A stretch of DNA of 64,000 nt from an uncultured Alistipes sp. (lineage in GTDB: Bacteria; Bacteroidota; Bacteroidia; Bacteroidales; Rikenellaceae). The position numbers and the translations under genes were made by a program. The notes under the pieces were generated by a model that made no database searches, was not told the origin of the DNA, and saw only the letters and a list, made by a program, of their open reading frames with translations. Below are positions 42,184 through 50,650 of this stretch, piece after piece. Positions within the stretch are counted from its first letter, which is position 1; every line of letters begins with the position of its first letter. The stretch is taken from NCBI GenBank assembly GCA_959604655.1, contig CAUHCL010000001.1, forward strand, positions 3,111 to 67,110, written 5' to 3'.

Positions 42184-42281
42184 CTGTTCGCCGACGGCGG
42201 CAGGAGTGCATGAGCCATAGGCGAGTTGCAGTCCGCCGCGAGGGGGCGGCGGCGAACTGCCGACATCGCACAGCGATGTCG
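42184..42281 (-). repeat. intergenic palindromic repeat, copy E (type I)
   Basis: CTGTTCGCCGACGGCGGCAG, AGTTGCAGTCCGCCGCGAGG, GGCGGCGAACTGCC and hairpin GACATCGC-ACA-GCGATGTC (42262-42280). Hairpin-first orientation is minus, beginning 2 nt after the stop of the minus-strand phosphatase gene. Confidence 0.85.
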
Positions 42282-42283
42282 AA

Positions 42284-42757
42284 TCAATCTTCCCCTACTC
42301 TCTCCAGAATACCTTCGCATCCGTCCTCCAGCAGGTCGAGCACGAGTTCGAATCCCTCGCGGCCCTCGTAATAGGGGTCGGGGACGTGGCTCCACTGCGG
42401 ATGGCGGCGGCAGAACTCCGTGAAGCGGTACAGCTTGTCGAGATAGCGGCGTTCGGGCGCGAGGCGCGACACCGATTCGTAATTCATGTCGTCCATCACC
42501 ACTATCATGTCGAAATCGAGGAAGTCCTCTTCCTTTATCTGCCTCGCGCGGTGCTTCAGGTCGTATCCGCGCCGCGATGCCGCCGCGCGCATGCGCGAAT
42601 CGGGCAGCTGCCCCGCATGTCCTCCGTATGTGCCCGCCGAGTCTGCCGTTATGGCCTCCGCCATGCCTTTGCGTTCGGCAATGGTCCGCAGTACGCCTTC
42701 GGCCGCGGGCGAGCGGCAGATGTTGCCCAGGCATACGAACAGTATTTTTCGTTTCAT
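42284..42757 (-). CDS. low-molecular-weight protein-tyrosine phosphatase
   Basis: 157-aa LMW-PTP. Starts MKRKILFVCLGNICRSPAAE: the P-loop CX5R is CLGNICR (Cys9, Arg15 approx.), followed by ITADSAGTYGGHAGQLPD and the general acid Asp in VPDPYYEG. ATG 42757 puts the P-loop at the normal N-terminal place; the frame runs open to 42811 without need. Such enzymes dephosphorylate tyrosine kinases of capsule synthesis or other proteins; no kinase is adjacent. Confidence 0.93.
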   Translation of the reverse strand: MKRKILFVCLGNICRSPAAEGVLRTIAERKGMAEAITADSAGTYGGHAGQLPDSRMRAAASRRGYDLKHRARQIKEEDFLDFDMIVVMDDMNYESVSRLAPERRYLDKLYRFTEFCRRHPQWSHVPDPYYEGREGFELVLDLLEDGCEGILERVGED

Positions 42758-42780
42758 TGTGCCATGATTTGATCCGTCGG

Positions 42781-42788
42781 CAAAAATA
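42781..42788 (-). promoter_or_regulatory. -7 promoter box for the phosphatase gene
   Basis: Minus-strand TATTTTTG, matching TAnnTTTG, 24 nt before ATG 42757. Confidence 0.65.
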
Positions 42789-42855
42789 GGCATAATATTC
42801 GGGGCGGTCAAGGGCGGCGCGGCGATTGGCTTGTTTTTTGAACCCGGGCCGCAGT

Positions 42856-43284
42856 ATGAAAGATTCGTCGGAAAACAGACAGAGCAGCTGCAACGGCTGC
42901 GACGCCGCCATACTCTTTCTCCGCATATTCATCGGAGGGGTGATGCTGATGCACATATTGGGCAATTTGCAGGACTACGATATCGTGGTGAAGGATTTCC
43001 CGTCCATACTCGGCATGGGCAGCGCCGCGTCGCTGGCGACGGCCACGATGGTCGAGGGACTGTTTGCCGTCATGATAATCTTAGGATTCGGCACTCGGGC
43101 TGCTGCCGCGGCCATGATCGTCGCGTGGGCGGCGGTGCTGGTGCAGGAGGCCGTCGGCGGAACCATCACGTCCGATGCCGCAAAACTGCACTTCGTATAT
43201 CTGGGAATATATGTGACACTGGCCGTTTCGGGCGGCGGAGCCTATGCCTTCAACATCGCCCGCATGTCCGATAAAATGTCCTGA
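42856..43284 (+). CDS. DoxX-like membrane protein
   Basis: 142-aa four-helix membrane protein. Helices near 17-40 (AAILFLRIFIGGVMLMHIL), 58-80, 83-105 and 115-135, the spacing typical of DoxX/DUF4870-like quinone-related proteins. The conserved LR.F.G.....H in helix 1 agrees with DoxX. Function is not defined; some relatives take part in thiosulfate or redox processes. ATG 42856 chosen over an upstream in-frame ATG at 42826. Confidence 0.75.
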   Translation: MKDSSENRQSSCNGCDAAILFLRIFIGGVMLMHILGNLQDYDIVVKDFPSILGMGSAASLATATMVEGLFAVMIILGFGTRAAAAAMIVAWAAVLVQEAVGGTITSDAAKLHFVYLGIYVTLAVSGGGAYAFNIARMSDKMS

Positions 43285-43341
43285 AACGGTAAAATATCGG
43301 CCTATAAAGTGCCTTATTGTTTCAAAATGGTAAAATTTTCA

Positions 43342-43349
43342 TATTTTTA
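43342..43349 (+). promoter_or_regulatory. probable -7 box of the 43391-46866 operon
   Basis: TATTTTTA (one mismatch to TAnnTTTG) with TTG about 22 nt upstream, 41 nt before the ATG at 43391. Confidence 0.45.
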
Positions 43350-43390
43350 CATCGTTTTTCAACACGGTTCCAACGAAAAAACGACTTTAT

Positions 43391-43927
43391 ATGAAAAAGA
43401 GTTTATTCCTGCTGCTGGCATGCGCGTGCATCTGCGCGAAGACCGATGCCCAGAACAAAGAGACGAAAGAGGCTGCCATACCCCACAAGGTGGAGAACGT
43501 GGAGCTTCTCGATCTTAACGGCGACCCCGCCACCCTGCCCATGTGGGGCGAAAAAAATCTGCTCATATTCTATGTCGATCCCGACAAGCACAAGCAGAAC
43601 GACCAGTTCACCAAGGATCTGGAGGAAAACCACGCCGCGGCGGGCGACAATATCTTCGGATTCGGCATCATGAATCTGAAGGACGCCCCGATGGTGCCCA
43701 ACGGCATGGCCCGTTCGATGGCGCGCAAGCGCACCGAGAAGAACGGCGCGACCGTGCTGGCCGACCAGGACCGAATCATCAGCCGCACGTGGGAGCTCGG
43801 CGACTGCAACAACAAATTCGTGCTGCTCATCGTGACCAAGGAGGGCGAACTCGTATTCATGAAGAAGGGCGAGCTGTCGGAGGCCGACAAAGCCGAGTTC
43901 TACGAGGTGATAAAGAAATACCGCTAA
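43391..43927 (+). CDS. exported YtfJ-like thioredoxin-fold protein lacking the CXXC
   Basis: 178 aa with a signal peptide (MKKSLFLLLACACICAKTDA). The rest resembles YtfJ-type periplasmic proteins: IPHKVENVELLDLNGDPATL at the start of the fold, LLIFYVDPDKHKQNDQFTKD, and GELVFMKKGELSEADKAEFY at the end. No CXXC is present, so it is not an ordinary thiol oxidoreductase. It leads a three-gene block with an Omp85-like protein and an EptA-like transferase, suggesting an envelope role; function unknown. Confidence 0.7.
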   Translation: MKKSLFLLLACACICAKTDAQNKETKEAAIPHKVENVELLDLNGDPATLPMWGEKNLLIFYVDPDKHKQNDQFTKDLEENHAAAGDNIFGFGIMNLKDAPMVPNGMARSMARKRTEKNGATVLADQDRIISRTWELGDCNNKFVLLIVTKEGELVFMKKGELSEADKAEFYEVIKKYR

Positions 43928-43942
43928 CCCGCTTCCCCTACG

Positions 43943-45184
43943 ATGAGAATAGCGTTCCTTGCCGCAGTCGTCGTTCTGCTTGCCGTGCATGCGGTCAGGG
44001 CGCAGGAGGCTGTGTCGGCGAGGGATACGGTTCGGCGTGTGCGCACGGGCGGAAACGCGACGACCGCGGGCATGGTCGACTACGAGGCGGTGAGGCGCAA
44101 TCTGGAGCGTGGTTCGAAAAAGGGATTTTTCGATCGGGTGGCGGATTTCGCACGCAAGCCGCTGTTCGGTCGCTCGCCCGACGCTAAGTTTCGGGCCAAC
44201 GGTATGGCGGGCGTAGGTTATTCGCAGGAGACGAACGTGATGCTGGTAGCTTCGCTGCGCGGATACTACAACCTTTGCAAGGCCGATTCGATCGCGACCG
44301 AATCGTATGCGGCATTCACGGGCAACGTTTCGGTGTCGGGATTCTACCGCCTGCGCTTTTCGGGCGATACGTTCCTCGGCTGCGGCGATCACCGCCTCAC
44401 CTACAACATTCAGGCGAGCACGCTGCCCGTAAAGTTTTGGGGACTCGGATACGACGCGGCCGACCGCAATCCGCGCACCAAATACACCCGTGACGACTGC
44501 TCGCTCGACGTGCGCTACATGAGACGTGTGGCGGGAGGTTTCTCGGCAGGTGCGTCGCTCGATCTGAGGTACGCCGCCGCGCGTTCGATCGATGAACTCG
44601 GCGCAGGCTACATAGCCGCCGCGGGACAGAGGCGTTCGGCTATCTCGACGGGATTGGGCGTCGTGCTGGAGTACGACACGCGCGACAGCCGCTACCGCAC
44701 CACGAAAGGGCTCTGCATGTCGCTTCTGACCGAGGTGCGGCCCAAAGGTCTGGGCGATTGCGGTGCTACGTTGTGGCACATAACGGCCGTGGCCGATTTC
44801 TACACGCCGCTGTGGAGCGGCTCGGTGCTGGCGGCCGACCTGTACGGCGATCTGTGGTCGTCGGCGACGCCCTGGCTGTTCTGGCCGTCGCTCGGCGGCG
44901 CGAGCCGATTGAGAGGTTACTACACGGGCCGATATTCGGACCGTAAGATGATAACGGCGCAAGTCGAACTGCGGCAGCGCATACGCGGCCCGTTCGGGAT
45001 GTGCGTGTGGGGCGGAGCAGGCAACGTCTTCCCGTCACACAAACTCATCGACGCGTCGAAAACCTTGCCCAACTGCGGCCTGGGGTTCAGAATGGAGATG
45101 GGACCCAAAGCCGTGCTGAGAATCGATTACGGGTTCGGGCGGCATTCGAACGGACTCGTTATCAATGTAAATGAAGCATTCTGA
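43943..45184 (+). CDS. outer-membrane beta-barrel protein, surface antigen (Omp85 C-terminal) type
   Basis: 413 aa with signal peptide (1-20). The C-terminal 300 residues form alternating beta strands as in the bacterial surface antigen/BamA barrel: FRANGMAGVGYSQETNVMLV, a YDTRDSRYRTTKGLCMSLL strand-turn matching the 'D.Rd..f.p..G' Omp85 pattern, and GASRLRGYYTGRYSDRKMI matching the 'lRG(y/f)' substrate motif. No POTRA repeats precede it, so it is a barrel-only member. 15 nt after the previous gene and 2 nt before the next. Confidence 0.82.
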   Translation: MRIAFLAAVVVLLAVHAVRAQEAVSARDTVRRVRTGGNATTAGMVDYEAVRRNLERGSKKGFFDRVADFARKPLFGRSPDAKFRANGMAGVGYSQETNVMLVASLRGYYNLCKADSIATESYAAFTGNVSVSGFYRLRFSGDTFLGCGDHRLTYNIQASTLPVKFWGLGYDAADRNPRTKYTRDDCSLDVRYMRRVAGGFSAGASLDLRYAAARSIDELGAGYIAAAGQRRSAISTGLGVVLEYDTRDSRYRTTKGLCMSLLTEVRPKGLGDCGATLWHITAVADFYTPLWSGSVLAADLYGDLWSSATPWLFWPSLGGASRLRGYYTGRYSDRKMITAQVELRQRIRGPFGMCVWGGAGNVFPSHKLIDASKTLPNCGLGFRMEMGPKAVLRIDYGFGRHSNGLVINVNEAF

Positions 45185-45186
45185 CA

Positions 45187-46866
45187 ATGAACGAAAAGAC
45201 AAAGAAATACAATCCCCTGCGACTTGCCGTGGCATTCGTGGCATCGCTCATGCTGCCCGTGGCGATTCTTACCTGGACGGAGCGGAATCCGTTCGCGACG
45301 GCCGTCGCGTGCATCCTCATTCCGCTCGGCGCCTACACCGTATTCGCCGCTCTCGCGCGACGGTCGGGCCGCATGGTGTGGTGGGGTTTCATATTCATAT
45401 TTTTCAGCGCGTTCCAGATCGTGCTGTCGTATCTGTTCGGCAATTCGGTCATAGCTACCGACATGTTCCTGAACCTGATGACCACCAACCCGGGCGAGGC
45501 GACGGAGTTGCTCAGCAACATATACCCTTCGGTGATCGCCGTATGCGTGGTGTACATTCCGCTGCTGTGGACGGCTGCGGTGCACATAAATAAAAAGGTA
45601 GAACTGCCGTCGTCGGTCCGCAGGACGATGTTCGCATGGGGCGGGACGACTTTTCTGGCGGGATGCGCGGTGTTGATCTTCGGATGCCGCGGCGAGGTGC
45701 GGCGCGTATTGCGCGACGAGCTGTTTCCAGTCAACGTGAGCTACAATCTGGGGCTCGGCATATCGGAGGCGCGCAAAATCGGGAATTTCGAACGTACCTC
45801 GGCCGATTTTTCATACGCCGCCAGTCGCGATACCCTGCCCGACTGCCGCGAGATATACGTATTGATAATAGGCGAGGCGTCGCGCGCGGCCGACTGGCAG
45901 CTGTACGGGTATGAGCGTCCGACGAATCCCGAGCTGTCGAAACGCAATGACATCACTGTGTTTAGAAACGTGATAACGCAGAGCAACACCACCCACAAGA
46001 GCGTGCCGATGATCCTCTCGTCGATCCACACCTCGCAGCACGACGAGCTGTACCGCCGCAAGGGCATTCCCGCACTCTTCAACGAAGCGGGATTCACCAC
46101 CTATTTCATATCGAACCAGTCGCCGCAGGGCGCCATGATCGACCGACTCGCGGGCGATGCCGACCACGTGGCGTACATGGCGGCGCCGCGGTACGACATG
46201 CAGATGGTGGACGCCATGCGCGAGGCGATAGCGAACGATCATTCGCAGCGCATACTCTTCATACTGCACGCCTACGGGTCGCACTTCAGCTACCACCAGC
46301 GCTATCCGCGCGAATATGCCGTGTTCACACCCGACGACGATGTGGCGATAAGCGCCAAGAACCACGACAAGATACTCAATGCCTACGACAATTCGATAGT
46401 CTACACCGACCGTGTGATATCGGAGGCGATACGCACGCTCGAAGAGGTGCGCGCCTCGACGGCGCTGCTGTATTGCGCCGACCACGGCGAGGATCTGCTC
46501 GACAAGTGCGATTCGCGCTTCCTGCACGCCTCGCCCACCGTCACCTACTACCAGCTGCACGTGGCTTCGCTGGCCTGGTTCTCGCCCGAATACCGCGCTC
46601 TGTTCCCATCAAAGGTCGAGGCGGCGCGACGCAATCTGTCGGCTCCCGCTTCTACGCACTGCGTATTCCACACGATGGCCGACATGGCTTCGATACGCTC
46701 GAAGTATGCGGACGAGTCGGTGTCGCTATTCAGCTCGGAGTTCGATGCCGAGGCGCCGCGTTTCTATCTCGACGACCACAACAACGCCGTGCCGCTGGAC
46801 GAGAACATAGGCATCGACGCCATGCAGCGCGATCTGTTCGCCCGCCACGGAATAACGCGGCCGTAG
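45187..46866 (+). CDS. phosphoethanolamine transferase (EptA-like)
   Basis: 559-aa inner-membrane enzyme of the EptA/CptA family that moves phosphoethanolamine onto lipid A or core sugars. N-terminal ~170 residues hold five hydrophobic segments; the periplasmic sulfatase-fold domain has VLIIGEASRAADWQLYGY (metal Glu), the nucleophile Thr in SNTTHKSVPMIL, FILHAYGSHFSYH, and LYCADHGEDLLD (metal Asp/His). Bacteroidota enzymes of this kind modify dephosphorylated lipid A and can influence cationic peptide resistance. Acceptor not provable here. Last gene of the operon. Confidence 0.88.
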   Translation: MNEKTKKYNPLRLAVAFVASLMLPVAILTWTERNPFATAVACILIPLGAYTVFAALARRSGRMVWWGFIFIFFSAFQIVLSYLFGNSVIATDMFLNLMTTNPGEATELLSNIYPSVIAVCVVYIPLLWTAAVHINKKVELPSSVRRTMFAWGGTTFLAGCAVLIFGCRGEVRRVLRDELFPVNVSYNLGLGISEARKIGNFERTSADFSYAASRDTLPDCREIYVLIIGEASRAADWQLYGYERPTNPELSKRNDITVFRNVITQSNTTHKSVPMILSSIHTSQHDELYRRKGIPALFNEAGFTTYFISNQSPQGAMIDRLAGDADHVAYMAAPRYDMQMVDAMREAIANDHSQRILFILHAYGSHFSYHQRYPREYAVFTPDDDVAISAKNHDKILNAYDNSIVYTDRVISEAIRTLEEVRASTALLYCADHGEDLLDKCDSRFLHASPTVTYYQLHVASLAWFSPEYRALFPSKVEAARRNLSAPASTHCVFHTMADMASIRSKYADESVSLFSSEFDAEAPRFYLDDHNNAVPLDENIGIDAMQRDLFARHGITRP

Positions 46867-46882
46867 TGTATACTTCAACCAT

Positions 46883-46970
46883 GCGGCTCTTCGGAGCCGC
46901 GCGAGCCGTAGCCTCGCCCCGCGGAGGCTCGCTGTTCGCTTGCTCCGCAGGCTACGACTCGCGATTACAA
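46883..46970 (+). repeat. intergenic palindromic repeat, type II copy 2
   Basis: 88 bp, nearly identical to 27419-27506: hairpin GCGGCT-CTTCGG-AGCCGC, GCGAGCCGTAGCCTCGCCCC, GCGGAGGCTCGC, then GCAGGCTACGACTCGCGATT. The two copies differ at GCCGCAGCC/GCCGTAGCC and GGCTACGGC/GGCTACGAC. Begins 16 nt after the transferase stop. Confidence 0.85.
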
Positions 46971-47001
46971 ATTGCAATCGCCATATAATAATTGACAAAT
47001 A

Positions 47002-47037
47002 AAAAAGGCTGTCCCCGAAAATCGGCGGACGGCCTTT
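47002..47037 (-). terminator. terminator of the histone-like gene
   Basis: On the minus strand AAAGGCCGTCC pairs with GGACAGCCTTT (one G-U/mismatch), followed by TTTTTT. It lies 24 nt after the stop. Confidence 0.75.
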
Positions 47038-47060
47038 GTCTTGTAAAACGATTCGGATGA

Positions 47061-47237
47061 CTATTTCTTAGCCTCTTCTACCGAAACCTTACGGAACTCC
47101 TTGAGAAGTTTAGTAAGCTCCAGAGCTGCTTTACGTGCGCGGGTACCTGCTGCCTTGTTGTTTTTCTCGACCTGAGCCGAAGCGTTGGCTGAGAATACTT
47201 CGATCTGAGCGTTGATCTGCTCTACCAAATTCTTCAT
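47061..47237 (-). CDS. histone H1-like (Hc1-type) small basic protein
   Basis: 58-aa protein: MKNLVEQINAQIEVFSANAS, then a central KNNKAAGTRARKAALELTKL and the end KEFRKVSVEEAKK. This matches the small histone H1-like/Hc1 proteins that most Bacteroidota carry, in which a basic AGTRARKA turn joins two helices. It probably binds DNA as a nucleoid protein. Its codon choice (AAC, CGT, GTA, TCT) differs from the GC-rich average and suits a highly expressed gene. Own promoter (-7 box 47272-47279) and terminator. Confidence 0.82.
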   Translation of the reverse strand: MKNLVEQINAQIEVFSANASAQVEKNNKAAGTRARKAALELTKLLKEFRKVSVEEAKK

Positions 47238-47271
47238 AATAAATAGCGGTTTATTGGTTTGTTAATCTTCG

Positions 47272-47279
47272 CAAATATA
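47272..47279 (-). promoter_or_regulatory. -7 promoter box for the histone-like gene
   Basis: Minus-strand TATATTTG, matching TAnnTTTG, 34 nt before the ATG, with TTGG about 16 nt further upstream. Confidence 0.7.
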
Positions 47280-47491
47280 CAAAAATTTCTAAATACCAAC
47301 TAATTTCTCGGGAAAAACACGATTAAGCCGTTATTATATCGGCATATAGTCCCGCGTATGCGACGAAGCGAATCGCGGGCGGCATGTTTTTTGTCCGATC
47401 GGATTATGGATCAAATATTGTCTCTATGCGAAAAACGCGGCCCTGCCCCGCACGGTCGGGCGCAGGGAGCGTGCGGAGACGCGAAAATCGT

Positions 47492-47499
47492 TATATTTG
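47492..47499 (+). promoter_or_regulatory. -7 promoter box for the Cys-rich small membrane protein
   Basis: TATATTTG, matching TAnnTTTG, 18 nt before ATG 47518. Confidence 0.65.
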
Positions 47500-47517
47500 C
47501 AGCAGGAAATCGATATC

Positions 47518-47685
47518 ATGAACTGGCAGAACATCATAGTGTACGTGATCGGTGCGGCCGTGTTCGCGTGGCTCGTGAGGGCCGCGGTCCGCAGCGTCAG
47601 GACCCGTAAGTATACCAAGTGCGACGCATGCGGCGATGCCGTATGCCCCTATCGCGTGCGAAAAAAAGAGGGAGACCGCCGCTAA
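47518..47685 (+). CDS. small Cys-containing membrane protein (FeoB-associated type)
   Basis: 55 aa: one hydrophobic helix (IIVYVIGAAVFAWLVRAAV) followed by a basic tail with KYTKCDACGDAVCPYRV. The helix plus CXXCX4C tail resembles the 'FeoB-associated Cys-rich membrane protein' family found in Bacteroidota and Firmicutes. No feoAB is next to it, so an iron role is only inferred. Start ATG 47518 follows the -7 box; an in-frame upstream start would lie on the promoter. Confidence 0.65.
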   Translation: MNWQNIIVYVIGAAVFAWLVRAAVRSVRTRKYTKCDACGDAVCPYRVRKKEGDRR

Positions 47686-47696
47686 GCGATCTCCCT
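47669..47696 (-). terminator. terminator of the AspT-type transporter gene
   Basis: AGGGAGA (47669-47675) with TCTCCCT (47690-47696); the minus strand continues CTTTTTTTCG. It overlaps the last codons of the convergent small gene. Confidence 0.75.
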
Positions 47697-47719
47697 AATT
47701 CTTTCCAAAACGCCTGCCG

Positions 47720-49387
47720 CTACAATACCGTCAGGATCAACAGCTGCGCCGTGAGCACTCGCAGGAACATCACCACGGGATAGACCGTGGCATATCCTAC
47801 TGCCGGCATGTCGTTGCCCGCCGTCGAGTTGGCGTAGCCCAATGCGGGAGGATCGGTCGTGCTGCCCGCTATGAGTCCCATGAGCGTGTAGTAGTTCATC
47901 TTCAGTTTCAGACGGGCGAAGAGTCCCACTATCAGGATAGGCACCACCGTTATTATTACGCCGTAGCCTACCCAGCGGTATCCGCCGTTTATTATGGCTT
48001 CGACGAAGCCGTCGCCCGCGCCTATGCCCACTCCCGCGAGGAACATGGCCAGACCCACTTCGCGCAACATGAGGTTGGCGCTCATGGTGGTGTAGGTCAC
48101 CAGATGGAAGTGCGGACCGAAACGGCCTACCAGTATGGCTATGATGAGCGGGCCGCCTGCCAGACCGAGTTTCACGGGCTGCGGGATGTTCATGAGCGGA
48201 ATGGAGCCGAGAAGCACACCCAACGCGATTCCGAAGAATATGGTGAGCAGCTGCGGCTGGCGCAGCTTTTTCAGCGAGTTGCCGAGCACGTTGGCCACCT
48301 GCTCGATGGCGTGCTCGTTGCCAACCACCATCACGCGGTCGCCCATCTGCAACTCCATGCCCTGGTAAGGAATAAGGTCGATGCCCGCGCGGTTGATACG
48401 GGTGATGTTGATGCCGTATTTGGTGCGCAGGTGCAGATCCGAGAGGCGCTTGCCGTTGATCGAGGGCTTGGTGATGATTATGCGTCGCGATACGAGCTGG
48501 TTCTGCGGCGTCTGTCCCTGACCCCAGTCCTCCATGCTCATTTCGATCTGCTGTCCGAAGAATGCCACCACGGCCTCGCTGTCGTCGGCCGAGCATATCA
48601 CGCGCAGACGGTCGCCCGTCTTGAGCACGCTGTCGCCGTCGGCTATGACGATCGTCCCGTCCTCGTGCATGATGCGCGAAATGACGAACGAGCGGTTTAT
48701 CAACTCGCGCAGGTGGGCTATGTTCTGTCCCTCCAGCGCCCCGTTGGTGAATACCACCGACAGCTTGTCGGCATTGGTGCGCTCGCTGCTGATGGCCTCC
48801 AGAGCCTTGTTTTCCTCGGTGAAGTCGACGCGGGTGACGAAACGTATTATGATGAGCGACATGATGATGCCGACCACGCCCAGCGGATAGGCCACCGCAT
48901 AGCCCAGGGCGATGGTGGGATCGTTGATGCCCGAGGCGTCGGCATATGCCTGCTGCGCCGCACCGAGTCCCGGGGTATTGGTCACCGCACCCGACATCAC
49001 ACCTACCATAGTGGGCATGGGAGTGCCCGTCGCAATGTGGATGATGTAGGTGGTGAGGGCACCGAGGGCGACTATGGCCGCCGCGCAGCTCACTAATTTG
49101 ATTCCGCCCTCCTTGAACGACGAAAAGAATCCCGGGCCTACCTGCAAGCCGATGGAGAACACGAACAGAATGAGTCCGAACTCTTTGATGAAATGCAATG
49201 TGTTGTGATCCACGGTCATGCCGAAATGACCCGCCGCGATGCCTACGAACAGAATCCATGTGACTCCGAACGATATGCCGCAGATCTTGATCTTTCCCAG
49301 CATGATACCCACGGTAATCACCAGCGAAAGCACCAGAACGGTATGCGCGATGCCTTCGCCCATGAAAAGAGAGTATAACCAGTCCAT
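47720..49387 (-). CDS. AspT/YidE-type membrane transporter with two TrkA-C domains
   Basis: 555-aa putative antiporter of the aspartate:alanine exchanger (AAEx) family. Order: about five N-terminal helices (to residue 180), two RCK_C/TrkA-C cytoplasmic domains (about 200-370: DGDSVLKTGDRLRVIC and MELQMGDRVMVVGNE), then five or six C-terminal helices. The family repeat motif GLGAAQQAYA (first half) and GSTTDPPALGYANS (second half) is visible. The substrate is unknown; amino or dicarboxylic acids are plausible. Confidence 0.88.
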   Translation of the reverse strand: MDWLYSLFMGEGIAHTVLVLSLVITVGIMLGKIKICGISFGVTWILFVGIAAGHFGMTVDHNTLHFIKEFGLILFVFSIGLQVGPGFFSSFKEGGIKLVSCAAAIVALGALTTYIIHIATGTPMPTMVGVMSGAVTNTPGLGAAQQAYADASGINDPTIALGYAVAYPLGVVGIIMSLIIIRFVTRVDFTEENKALEAISSERTNADKLSVVFTNGALEGQNIAHLRELINRSFVISRIMHEDGTIVIADGDSVLKTGDRLRVICSADDSEAVVAFFGQQIEMSMEDWGQGQTPQNQLVSRRIIITKPSINGKRLSDLHLRTKYGINITRINRAGIDLIPYQGMELQMGDRVMVVGNEHAIEQVANVLGNSLKKLRQPQLLTIFFGIALGVLLGSIPLMNIPQPVKLGLAGGPLIIAILVGRFGPHFHLVTYTTMSANLMLREVGLAMFLAGVGIGAGDGFVEAIINGGYRWVGYGVIITVVPILIVGLFARLKLKMNYYTLMGLIAGSTTDPPALGYANSTAGNDMPAVGYATVYPVVMFLRVLTAQLLILTVL

Positions 49388-49425
49388 ATTTCGAGTGTAA
49401 AAAATTAACCTGTCCTAACGAGGCG

Positions 49426-49433
49426 CAAAGATA
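49426..49433 (-). promoter_or_regulatory. -7 promoter box for the AspT-type gene
   Basis: Minus-strand TATCTTTG, matching TAnnTTTG, 39 nt before the ATG. The next bases GCGCC..GTTAGGA also follow the lrgA box. Confidence 0.7.
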
Positions 49434-49595
49434 GCATTAATTAAATAATTTTAAGAATAAAAGGCGGTAAAATCGCCCGAAAGGTGTTTTTATCGGTCGG
49501 AAATACGGAAAGTCAGTCGGCTGTCCGCCTGCGGGCGAATGCAAGTTGCGGGCCTCGCAGGCGAAGCTGCGGTCGGCATGAGTCGTGCGGGCCGA

Positions 49596-50291
49596 TCAAT
49601 ACAAAAACCGTTCGACCAGCGGGGCCAGCAATGCCGTGGCAACGCCCATGAGGGCCATGGCCAGACCGCTCAAGGCTCCCTCCACGGCACCTTCCTCGAT
49701 CGACCGTGCGGTGCCTATGCCGTGTGCGGCCGAACCCATGGCGAGTCCGCGCGCCATCGGGTCGTCGATCTTGAGCACGCGCATGAACGCGAATCCCACG
49801 AGCGCGCCGAAGATACCCACCACGAATACCACGACTGAAGTTATCGACATGTCGCCGCCGATGTTCTCGGATATCGTCACCGCTATGGGCACCGTGACCG
49901 ATTTCATGGCGATGGAGTTCTGTATCAGACGCGTGGCGCCCATCCATTTGGCTATGTATACCACGCTCAATATGCCGACCAGACAACCGAGCGTTATCGA
50001 AGTGAGGATCGACAGCACCTGCCCTTTCATGCGCTCCTCCTGCTCGTAAAGCAGATAACCCAGCGCCACGACCGACATTCCGAGTCCGAAATCGAGCAGG
50101 CGGGTCGCCTCGCGGTATTTCTCGTAAGGTATGTCGAACAGACGCAGTAGTCCTATCATGGCGATGAAGGTGATCACGACGGGGTGACACAACGATGATC
50201 CCGTGCGGCGATAAAGGGCCATGCCGCCGCAATAGAGGGCTGCGGTGACGGCCAGCAGAAATATCTGCGATTCCAAAAACTCCTGAATCAT
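49596..50291 (-). CDS. lrgB: LrgB/CidB-family membrane protein
   Basis: 231-aa membrane protein with about six to seven helices. Seen: GLGMSVVALGYLLYEQ, KSVTVPIAVTISENIGGDMS (the best-conserved LrgB stretch, quoted in part), GTARSIEEGAVEGALSGLAM. Works with LrgA; the pair affects murein hydrolase activity in Gram-positives and acts as a pyruvate or glycolate transporter in some organisms. Its first codons overlap the lrgA stop (4 nt), so translation is coupled. Confidence 0.93.
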   Translation of the reverse strand: MIQEFLESQIFLLAVTAALYCGGMALYRRTGSSLCHPVVITFIAMIGLLRLFDIPYEKYREATRLLDFGLGMSVVALGYLLYEQEERMKGQVLSILTSITLGCLVGILSVVYIAKWMGATRLIQNSIAMKSVTVPIAVTISENIGGDMSITSVVVFVVGIFGALVGFAFMRVLKIDDPMARGLAMGSAAHGIGTARSIEEGAVEGALSGLAMALMGVATALLAPLVERFLY

Positions 50292-50623
50292 ACCCGTTTG
50301 TTCATCTTTTGGTAAACCAATCCTATAACTGCCAGCACCAGCACCGTGCTCACTGCACCCGCGACGACTATGGCGGCCAGATTGTCGGCTATGGTGCGGT
50401 ACGACTCCATGAGTCCCACGCCGAACGGCACGAAGAACAGAGCCATCGTACCGAGCAGAAACTTGGCTGCGGGGGCGACATTCGCGGCCTTGACAACCCG
50501 AAAATGCAGCGCCGCATAAAGGAGCACCATGCCGATGATGTTGCCCGATACGTAACCTCCGATAAGCATGCTGAGCAGATTGCCGATGCTCCAGCAGGCC
50601 AGAATCGCAAAAATACCTGTCAT
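50288..50623 (-). CDS. lrgA: LrgA/CidA-family membrane protein
   Basis: 111-aa holin-like protein with four helices. Seen: LLSMLIGGYVSGNIIGMVLL (the family's 'P.pG.viGl.LL' region), FFVPFGVGLMES (the 'F.P..vg' motif) and a C-terminal helix with LVLAVIGLVYQKM. ATG 50623 is chosen because the -7 box lies just upstream; the open frame extends further but carries no LrgA sequence. Confidence 0.88.
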   Translation of the reverse strand: MTGIFAILACWSIGNLLSMLIGGYVSGNIIGMVLLYAALHFRVVKAANVAPAAKFLLGTMALFFVPFGVGLMESYRTIADNLAAIVVAGAVSTVLVLAVIGLVYQKMNKRV

Positions 50624-50650
50624 ATCAAACCTTTCTTTCCTAACACGGCG

